Source of the DNA: an uncultured Verrucomicrobiota bacterium
Lineage (GTDB): Bacteria; Verrucomicrobiota; Kiritimatiellia; RFP12; UBA1067
Assembly: GCA_946631535.1 (NCBI GenBank)
Contig: CAMPAF010000139.1
Location: 1-7,578, forward strand
Length of the DNA stretch: 7,578 nt
Direction of reading: 5' to 3'
A program made the position numbers and the translations under genes. The notes under the pieces are model-generated. The model saw nothing but the letters and a program-made list of their open reading frames with translations, was not told the DNA's origin and did not search any database. This document shows, piece after piece, positions 1 through 5,544 of this stretch; the stretch's first letter is position 1; the number at the start of each line of letters is the position of its first letter.

Positions 1-2732
1 AGGTCGTCGGTGGCGTGGAAGATGGAGTTGCCCATCACGATGTGCTTCACGTAGATGAACTGCGTGAAGTCCTTGCGGAAGGCGGCGAGGAATTCACGGC
101 GGCGCGCGGCGCGATCGGAAAGAAAGGCAGGTGAAAGGTAGCCGCCAAGATGGCGGCTCCCCATATGGGAGGGCCGCGCTCCTGCGCGACCGCAAGCGGT
201 CGCTTTCAGGACAGACGAGAGATCCTCGCCCATGGGATCGGGCTTGGTGGTGTCGGGCTCCACGTTCGCGAGGTGCGAGATGTTCGACACGGCGCAGCTC
301 TGATACAGCCAGTCGCGCACGAGGCGGCTTTCGGGATAGGCAATGGCGCCATCCTTGTTCGGGAGCGGCAGGTCATCCGGCGGCTCCTTGCCGAAGAACG
401 ACATCTCCGCAATCTGCACGGTGGGGAACTTGCCGGAGAACTCGGGGTAGGGCGGCGTCTCGAAGATCTTGGGCAGGAGGGGCGTGGCCGCGTGCGTGTA
501 GCCGGAATAGTAGTTGGGCTTGAAGTCGTAGGTGTCCTCGATCACCATCGTCACGCGGCGGCAGGTGGTGGGTTTCCAGATGGCGTAGTTGTCGCGGTAG
601 GTGTTGGCGGGGCGGAAGGCGAGGTGCTCGCCGAGCGGCTGGCCGTCGTCGCCGTAGAAACTCGCCGTCTTGACGCCGCAGTTCACCCAGCTACGTCCGC
701 TCGTGAGGCGCACGCCGCCGATCTCGCGCGCCTCGCCGAGGTCAAACTCAACGCGGATGGGCTTCTTCTGCCACCGCCACGCGCATGTGGGGTTGATCTC
801 GCCGTCAGCCAGGCGCTCCACCCCTTGCCCTGGTAACGTCTCGCCGTCGGTGACGGTGACACAGTGCACTGCTCCCGACGGCACGAGGTCTAGCCAGTCG
901 TAGTCCTTGAGCGCGCCCCACACGGCGATCGCGTAGGAATCGCACGTCGGATCGGGATTCATGACCAGTTCCGTCCAGGACGGCGGCGGCTCGGTAAAGC
1001 GCACTTCCGAAAAGAGCTGCGGCTCGGCGGCATAGGCGTGCGCGGCGGCAATGCAGTTCCAGCCTTTCGCCACGAGCGGCACGGGCTTGCCGCCGTTCGT
1101 CTCCACGCGTGCCGCCGCGTCGATAAGGATGTTCTCGGCATCGCGCCCCACCACGCTCCGTCCAAGCGTCGCGAGCATTGCCGCCTCGTTCTCGCGGCGC
1201 GTTCCGAAGACGCCGGGCAAGTACCACCAGCCGAACTTCGGATGGTCGAACGGTTTCTGCGCCGTAGCGGGCAGTTCGGCGAGCGGACGTATCCCCGCGC
1301 GGCGGCGCACGATTTCGCGCAGTTCGTCGCGCGTGCGCGGCATGCGCGTCTTCGCAAGACGCACCGCCTCGTCGGCAATCAACGTATAGACACTCCGGAA
1401 TCCCGGCAGGTCACGTACCTGGTGCGTAGGCGTGCAGAAGGATTCCTCCTTAGGGAACGGCAACGGCGACGAGTTGGCCGGATCGTCGTTCGCCACACCG
1501 CCCAGCGCGTGGTAGGCGGCGAGCGGGTTCGGCACGGACGCGCCCTGGATGCAATGGCGCATCCAGTCGACCTGCGCTGCGCGCGTAGGCGGCGGCAGAC
1601 CGTGCGGCCCGTCGCAGTGGAAATGCCAGTAGGGTCCAGCGAAACCAAGACACGCCGTCATGTTGGTGAACACGGTGAACGTGGAGACCGCCCCCGCGTG
1701 CGGAAAGTAGTCCTTCCACCGGCTGCCCGTGGCGAACGCCACGCGGGGTTGTCCCATCGCAAGCAGGGCGGCATGGTTGAACCCGTTCGGCAGCATGTCC
1801 CAGAAGAACTGTTCCGCGTCGTGGCATCCGCGCGCGCCGATCACCTCGCGCAAAGACGAGATATAGCAATTCGGAAAAGCCACCTTGATGCGCGGATCGA
1901 ACGCCTGCAGGTAGGCGCTCATAGTGCCTCCGCCGGATGTGCCCATAATGCCGAGTTTTGAACAGTCGAGGTCGGGCCGCGATTCCACGTAGTCGATGGC
2001 ACGTACGGCGTCCCAGATGCGGAAACGCGCGAAGTTCCAGCCCACGAGCCAGCCGCGCGCGCCAAGGCGCGTGTGTTCGGTGGAACAGTTGTCCGTGTAG
2101 TCGTATTTCTTGCCGCACGCCTGGCGGCGCTCGCCCTGCGAAATCGGATCCCACGCGAACGCGGCGAAACCGGCACGTGCCGTCATCGCGAGGTGGGCAG
2201 CGTAGCGCGGATTCAGGATGCCCGCGTTCGAATGACCGAGGGGCATCAGCACAACGGGATTTGGCGGACGCGCGGCAGCGCGTCCCTCCCGTGGTGGCTC
2301 CCCATGCGGGAGGGCCGCGCTGCCGCGCGGCCGCATAGGCAACGCCAAATGCGCCGTCACGTATACGCCGGGCTGCGATTCAAAGATGATGTTCTCCAGG
2401 CGGAAACCGTCAAATTCGGCGCTGCCCACCACGCGCGCGTTGAGCGGCGCGCGCGCCGGCATTTCGCCCAGCGCGTCGAGCCAATACGTGCGCCACGCCG
2501 CCTGCTTCGCCTTCAACTCGTCAACTGTGCGGATGGATGCCACGGCCGCGTCCGCCGCCACATCGCGCGCGGCAATCTCCTCGAGCAGATTGCCAGCCAG
2601 AAGCGGCGAGAGCGCCGCTTCCCCAAGCATAATCGCTGCCATCAATATGCGGTGCTTAAACATAGGCTCGAGAACCGCCGCCGCGACCAGCACCGCAACG
2701 ACCGTCCTATTGATCTCAACATGGATTTTCAT
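1..2732 (-). CDS. Large secreted multidomain protein: acetylxylan-esterase-like alpha/beta hydrolase, degenerate second hydrolase domain, discoidin-like domain (C-terminus outside window)
   Basis: The minus frame stays open from an ATG at 2732 to the left edge, giving 910 codons with no stop. Residues about 95-400 form an alpha/beta hydrolase of the acetylxylan esterase/dienelactone hydrolase type. The nucleophile elbow GTSGGG places Ser266, KDYFP places the likely acid Asp341, and DGPHGLPP places His377, in the usual order. Residues about 495-615 resemble a second copy of the fold, but its elbow reads KGWNC (residues 556-560) with no serine, so it is probably inactive. Residues about 625-780 look like a discoidin (F5/8 type C) carbohydrate-binding domain (VEFDLGEAREIGGVRL, ending IAEMSFFG). 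The last visible part (RLVRDWLYQ near 805, YVKHIVMGNS near 895) recalls large HzsA-related proteins, but this is only a resemblance. Deacylation of extracellular polysaccharide is inferred. The start is unsure: Met24 (ATG at 2663) begins a better signal peptide (MFKHRILMAAIML...SPLLA). Neither start has a strong ribosome site, and an in-frame TGA lies nine codons upstream of 2732. Two repeat-derived segments (residues 133-157 and 844-864) interrupt the protein. Confidence 0.85.
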   Translation of the reverse strand, partial: MKIHVEINRTVVAVLVAAAVLEPMFKHRILMAAIMLGEAALSPLLAGNLLEEIAARDVAADAAVASIRTVDELKAKQAAWRTYWLDALGEMPARAPLNARVVGSAEFDGFRLENIIFESQPGVYVTAHLALPMRPRGSAALPHGEPPREGRAAARPPNPVVLMPLGHSNAGILNPRYAAHLAMTARAGFAAFAWDPISQGERRQACGKKYDYTDNCSTEHTRLGARGWLVGWNFARFRIWDAVRAIDYVESRPDLDCSKLGIMGTSGGGTMSAYLQAFDPRIKVAFPNCYISSLREVIGARGCHDAEQFFWDMLPNGFNHAALLAMGQPRVAFATGSRWKDYFPHAGAVSTFTVFTNMTACLGFAGPYWHFHCDGPHGLPPPTRAAQVDWMRHCIQGASVPNPLAAYHALGGVANDDPANSSPLPFPKEESFCTPTHQVRDLPGFRSVYTLIADEAVRLAKTRMPRTRDELREIVRRRAGIRPLAELPATAQKPFDHPKFGWWYLPGVFGTRRENEAAMLATLGRSVVGRDAENILIDAAARVETNGGKPVPLVAKGWNCIAAAHAYAAEPQLFSEVRFTEPPPSWTELVMNPDPTCDSYAIAVWGALKDYDWLDLVPSGAVHCVTVTDGETLPGQGVERLADGEINPTCAWRWQKKPIRVEFDLGEAREIGGVRLTSGRSWVNCGVKTASFYGDDGQPLGEHLAFRPANTYRDNYAIWKPTTCRRVTMVIEDTYDFKPNYYSGYTHAATPLLPKIFETPPYPEFSGKFPTVQIAEMSFFGKEPPDDLPLPNKDGAIAYPESRLVRDWLYQSCAVSNISHLANVEPDTTKPDPMGEDLSSVLKATACGRAGARPSHMGSRHLGGYLSPAFLSDRAARRREFLAAFRKDFTQFIYVKHIVMGNSIFHATDD
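141..203. repeat. Palindromic repeat element, copy 2, inserted in frame in the esterase gene
   Basis: This 63-nt element has three parts. A perfect 7-bp inverted repeat lies at 141-147/151-157. The core shared with the other copy is 151-193. A perfect 8-bp inverted repeat with a 2-nt centre lies at 186-193/196-203. The core contains CCATATGG. Its length is exactly 21 codons, and it coincides with codons 844-864 of the minus-strand gene, encoding a Gly/Arg/Ala/His-rich peptide that includes ARPSHMGSRHLGG. The flanking protein (EDLSSVL before, YLSPAFLSDR after) looks like ordinary sequence. The composition and hairpins suggest an inserted palindromic element; mobility is inferred. Confidence 0.7.
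2264..2334. repeat. Palindromic repeat element, copy 1, with a 28-bp hairpin, inserted in frame in the esterase gene
   Basis: Arms 2264-2291 and 2307-2334 are inverted repeats matching at 26 of 28 positions around a 15-nt loop (2292-2306). The segment 2292-2334 aligns without gaps to 151-193 of the other copy, with 37 of 43 bases identical, including CTCCCCAT and GGGAGGGCCGCGCT. In the minus-strand gene it covers codons 133-157, a Pro/Arg/Ala-rich run (RPRGSAALPHGE...). This lies between the strand ending AHLALP and the strand PVVLMPLGH, where hydrolases of this type normally have only a short loop. The host frame stays open through it. Confidence 0.75.
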
Positions 2733-2802
2733 TCTTACCGAAAGACGAACGTATCAACCCAAATTGCCCGACAGACGCCCGCGCAGTACCGCCGCGAGCA
2801 CC
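2733..2802 (-). other. 70-nt gap between the ferredoxin stop and the esterase start
   Basis: This is the longest non-coding stretch in the window. The minus strand has a TTGATA hexamer (2752-2757) but no acceptable -10 box at 16-18 nt. There is no GC hairpin followed by a T-run, so neither a promoter nor a terminator can be called. If a promoter does lie here, the transcript could begin close to 2732, which would favour the downstream Met24 start of the esterase. Confidence 0.4.
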
Positions 2803-3453
2803 TCAAGGCGTGATGCGGTGCCGCTCGAAGCCTTCCACCACGATCGCCGGAAGTGGGCGAGCCGGGCAGAGGTGCTCGCATGCGCCGCAACCGATACACT
2901 TCGCCTCGTCGACCTGAGGCACCTTCGGCGACGCCTTGTCCGCCGCGACCGTTGGCACCAGCTTGATCGCTCCCGCAGGGCAGTGGCGCTCGCAGGCGTG
3001 GCACGTGACCCCCTCTACCGCCGCAAGGCACAGTTCGCCGTTCCAGACGGCGTGGCCGACATGGTGCCTCTTCTTCTCTTGCGGCGTGACGCGAGCGATG
3101 GCACCGGCCGGGCACACATCGCCGCAAGCCGTGCATTCGGGGCGGCAGTACCCGCGCTCGAACCCCATCACGGGCTGAAGCACCTCAAGCGGCGCGCCCG
3201 GATGACGCGCCTTCAGCGGACGAAGCACCTGGTTCGGGCACTGCGCCACGCACAGCTGGCAGCCGACGCACCTCCGGCCAAAGTTGCCAAGCCCTCCCGC
3301 CCCAGGAGGCACCAGCGGCGTCTTGCGAACGGGCACGCCAGGCTGCGAGACCTCGGCGTAGCCGCCGTCAGTCAGCTTGTCGTCATCGGCCAGCACGCTG
3401 GCCGCAGCCGTCGCCGCAGCCGAAAGGAATGTCCTTCTGTTCACCTCGACCAT
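2803..3453 (-). CDS. Twin-arginine-signal ferredoxin with four 4Fe-4S motifs, NapG-like
   Basis: This 216-residue protein opens with a twin-arginine signal (NRRTFL at residues 5-10, then an Ala-rich stretch to about 22), so it is probably exported folded with its clusters. Four cysteine groups follow: C62/65/68/72, C103/107/110/114, C142/151/154/158 and C186/189/192/196. The third group, with its long first gap, is characteristic of NapG/MauM-type ferredoxins. In that family the protein takes electrons from a NapH-type membrane partner, which is encoded immediately upstream here. I chose ATG 3453 because AAGGGGG lies 7 nt before it. The frame is open further upstream but lies inside the membrane gene. 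A GTG at 3444 would give MNRRTFL with a neat 4-nt overlap, but it lacks a good ribosome site. The gene overlaps its upstream neighbour by 13 nt. The final electron acceptor is unknown. Confidence 0.88.
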   Translation of the reverse strand: MVEVNRRTFLSAAATAAASVLADDDKLTDGGYAEVSQPGVPVRKTPLVPPGAGGLGNFGRRCVGCQLCVAQCPNQVLRPLKARHPGAPLEVLQPVMGFERGYCRPECTACGDVCPAGAIARVTPQEKKRHHVGHAVWNGELCLAAVEGVTCHACERHCPAGAIKLVPTVAADKASPKVPQVDEAKCIGCGACEHLCPARPLPAIVVEGFERHRITP

Positions 3454-4277
3454 GTCAGCGCCCCCTTCTTGCAGACGGCTCCGCAGCTGAAGCACGCGAC
3501 GCACGTCGTGCGGTCGATCGTGCCGCTCCCGATGTCGATGGACTGCGCCTTGCATGCCCTCTCGCACATTCCGCACTTCACGCACTTCGCAAGATCGATC
3601 TTCGGCTTGAGCAGCGACACCTTCGATAGGCAACCCAGCACTGTTCCCACCGGGCATACCGTGTTGCACCAGAACCTCCCCTTCCAGACGGCCAGCGCGA
3701 GAATCAGCACCAGCAGCGCGGCGGATAGGATGACGAGGCAGAGCGGCGGCGCGACGACCTCCACGACATGGAACGCGTAGCTGCCGTGCCGTTCGGCCCA
3801 CGCCGCAAGGTGGTTGTTGCCGAGCCTGACGAGCGGCGCCGCAAGGCCCATAGCCATCCGCCCGTAGATCGCGTACGGCTCAAGCCACGTGAAGTGCAGG
3901 CCGAGGAAACCGCCTGCAAGGAACACGATGGCTACTGCATAGCGGAACACATTGCGCAACATGGCATGGCGCGCAGTCCTCAACGCGCCGCCGCGGCTTG
4001 GGACAAGCCGTCCTGCCACGCGGCGGAAGAAATACGCGATGTCCTGCAGTATGCCGAGCGGGCACACGACCGAGCAGTAGATGCGTCCGAAGAGAAGCGT
4101 CACGCCGAGGATCGCGACGGCGGCAAGGCTCAGCGCGAGCGCGGCCGGCATCAGCTGGATCTTCACGGTCCAGCCGAACCACTTCGCGACCGTGCCGGTG
4201 AAGTCGAGGAAGCATGCCGTCACGGCGAGCAGGAAGAACGTCGCGAGGACGACGCGGATGATGCGGAGCTTACGCAC
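3441..4277 (-). CDS. NapH/NosR-type membrane 4Fe-4S polyferredoxin
   Basis: This 278-residue inner-membrane protein has about five hydrophobic segments (roughly residues 6-25, 43-64, 105-125, 140-160 and 170-197). Two CxxxCP motifs lie at membrane boundaries, C68/C72 in GRIYCSVVCP and C204/C208 in GRFWCNTVCP, as in NapH, NosR and CcoG. Two 4Fe-4S motifs close the protein (C232/235/238/242 and C259/262/265/269). The family passes electrons between quinols or cytoplasmic donors and exported redox proteins. Here the reductase upstream and the Tat ferredoxin downstream would be its partners, by inference. The start is set at GTG 4277 because AGGAGG lies 7 nt upstream. A TTG at 4304 extends the frame by nine residues but has no ribosome site. 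It overlaps the reductase gene by 8 nt and the ferredoxin gene by 13 nt. Confidence 0.9.
   Translation of the reverse strand: MRKLRIIRVVLATFFLLAVTACFLDFTGTVAKWFGWTVKIQLMPAALALSLAAVAILGVTLLFGRIYCSVVCPLGILQDIAYFFRRVAGRLVPSRGGALRTARHAMLRNVFRYAVAIVFLAGGFLGLHFTWLEPYAIYGRMAMGLAAPLVRLGNNHLAAWAERHGSYAFHVVEVVAPPLCLVILSAALLVLILALAVWKGRFWCNTVCPVGTVLGCLSKVSLLKPKIDLAKCVKCGMCERACKAQSIDIGSGTIDRTTCVACFSCGAVCKKGALTWSR
3461..3467 (-). promoter_or_regulatory. Ribosome binding site deciding the Tat ferredoxin start
   Basis: AAGGGGG on the minus strand lies 7 nt before ATG 3453, inside the 3' end of the membrane polyferredoxin gene. It supports ATG 3453 over GTG 3444 and implies translational coupling. Confidence 0.65.
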
Positions 4278-5544
4278 GGCCGTTCCTCCTGAGTTTCTCG
4301 ACAAGGTCGTCCACCTTCCGCAGCATGGCCGGTATGTCGATTGATTGCGGACAGTGCGGCGCGCATCGGCCGCAGCCGATGCACCGCTGCGCCTCGCGCA
4401 GGCGCGGAATGGCGCGCTCGTAGTCTATCAGGAAGCGGCAGCGGTTCAGCGCGTATCCGGGATCGCCCGGCTCGTCAGGCAAGCGATCCTCGACCACGGC
4501 CTGGTTCCAGAGGGAGAAGATTCCGGGGATGTCCAGTCCGTACGGGCAAGGCATGCAGTAGTCGCACGCGGTGCATGGGACGTTGTCGTCGGAAAGGAAC
4601 GTCTTGGCGGACCGCTCCAGCGTGGCGAGCTCGGTCGCGTCAAGCGGCTTGAGCGGCGAGTACGTCCGCACGTTCTCCTCGATGTACTTGAGGTACGTCA
4701 TGCCGCTCAGGACGGTCAGCACGCCGGGGAGAGAGCCTGCGAAGCGGAACGACCAGCTTGCGGGCGTCGCGTTGGGATCGAGGCGGGCAAGCCTGCGCGA
4801 GATGGTGTCGTTGAGCCGCGCGAGGCGTCCGCCCAGCAGAGGCTCCATTATCACGGCAGGTATCTTGCGCTCGGCGAGGAGGCTGTAGAGCGTCTCCGCG
4901 TTGACGTTGCGCGGATTTACCTCCTTGGCGTGATGCCAGTCCACCCAGTTGAGCTGGATCTGGACGAAGTCCCAGTGGACCTTGTCGTGCATCGATAGGG
5001 CGTGGCGGAAGACGGCCTCGTCGCCGTGGAATGAATAGCCAAGGTTGCGGATGCGGCCGGCCTCGCGCTCCTTCAGGAGGAAGTCGAGCATGCCGTTGTC
5101 GATGAAGCGCGAGTTGAAGAGCTTCATCGAATTCTTGCCGCCGCCGCCGATGGAGTGGAGAAGATAGAAGTCGATGACGTCGGTGCGGAGCAGCCGGCGC
5201 GACTCCTCGTACATGGCGCGCGAGGCCTCGAAGGAATGGGTCTTGGCGGCGAAGTTGGAGAGCTTGGTGGCCACGAACCACTTGTCGCGCGGATGCTTGG
5301 CGAGCGCGTCGCCAAGCACCTTCTCGGACTCTCCGCGGCAGTAGGCTGGCGACGTGTCGAAGTAGTTCACGCCGTGCTCGATGCAGTAGTCGACGTGCCG
5401 CTGCACTGCGGCCGTGTCGATCGCCGCGTTCGATCCGCCTCTCGACATGGCGGCATGGCCGCCGTCGACAGTCGGGTAGCGCATGGCGCCATAGCCCAGA
5501 AGGCTAACCTGTTCGCCATGCGCGCCCGTGCGCCGGGTTATCAT
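4270..5544 (-). CDS. Aldo/keto reductase with two C-terminal 4Fe-4S motifs
   Basis: This 424-residue protein is cytoplasmic, with no signal or membrane segment. The N-terminal 300 residues or so form an aldo/keto reductase TIM barrel. The catalytic tetrad is visible: Asp63 and Tyr68 in YFDTSPAY, Lys94 in FVATKLS and His130 in LLHS. The barrel is followed by C324/327/330/333 (CTACDYCMPCP) and C388/391/394/398 (CIGCGRCAPHCP), each followed by an IDIP- or LDIP-type sequence. This fits the Fe-S subfamily of aldo/keto reductases common in anaerobes, whose substrates are mostly unknown. NAD(P)H-linked carbonyl reduction with electron transfer to or from the clusters is inferred. ATG 5544 overlaps the upstream stop as ATGA, with AGGAGG four bases before it. 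The two Fe-S genes downstream overlap in turn, which suggests the three proteins work as one electron-transfer unit. Confidence 0.92.
   Translation of the reverse strand: MITRRTGAHGEQVSLLGYGAMRYPTVDGGHAAMSRGGSNAAIDTAAVQRHVDYCIEHGVNYFDTSPAYCRGESEKVLGDALAKHPRDKWFVATKLSNFAAKTHSFEASRAMYEESRRLLRTDVIDFYLLHSIGGGGKNSMKLFNSRFIDNGMLDFLLKEREAGRIRNLGYSFHGDEAVFRHALSMHDKVHWDFVQIQLNWVDWHHAKEVNPRNVNAETLYSLLAERKIPAVIMEPLLGGRLARLNDTISRRLARLDPNATPASWSFRFAGSLPGVLTVLSGMTYLKYIEENVRTYSPLKPLDATELATLERSAKTFLSDDNVPCTACDYCMPCPYGLDIPGIFSLWNQAVVEDRLPDEPGDPGYALNRCRFLIDYERAIPRLREAQRCIGCGRCAPHCPQSIDIPAMLRKVDDLVEKLRRNGRA
4285..4290 (-). promoter_or_regulatory. Ribosome binding site deciding the GTG start of the polyferredoxin
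   Basis: A perfect AGGAGG on the minus strand, 7 nt before GTG 4277 and inside the end of the aldo/keto reductase gene. It sits downstream of the alternative TTG 4304, so it cannot serve that start. Confidence 0.8.

Noticed and set aside
186..203. Hairpin as a transcription terminator
   Set aside because: It lies inside an open coding frame, has no following T-run, and is part of the repeated palindromic element.
1038..1961. A 307-codon open frame on the plus strand
   Set aside because: It lies wholly antisense to the hydrolase gene, which shows a catalytic triad. The translation is Arg/His-rich and unlike a folded protein.
1450..2154. A 234-codon minus-strand frame overlapping the hydrolase in another phase
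   Set aside because: The hydrolase frame over the same bases contains GTSGGG and DGPHG. This one has no recognisable pattern.
2729..2757. Possible sigma-70 promoter (TTGATA) before the esterase gene
   Set aside because: No -10 hexamer at proper spacing; the hexamer at 17 nt reads GAATGA.
2386..3780. A 464-codon open frame on the plus strand
   Set aside because: It is antisense to four-cluster and polyferredoxin genes with clear motifs, spans the 70-nt gap, and its Arg/Ala/Ser-rich translation has no domain pattern. It is a GC-rich shadow.
2803..3801. Long 332-residue version of the Tat ferredoxin
   Set aside because: The extra 116 residues are an out-of-frame reading of the membrane gene. 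The Tat signal and ribosome site place the start at 3453.
4278..4304. TTG start for the polyferredoxin
   Set aside because: There is no ribosome site before it, while a perfect AGGAGG lies 7 nt before GTG 4277.
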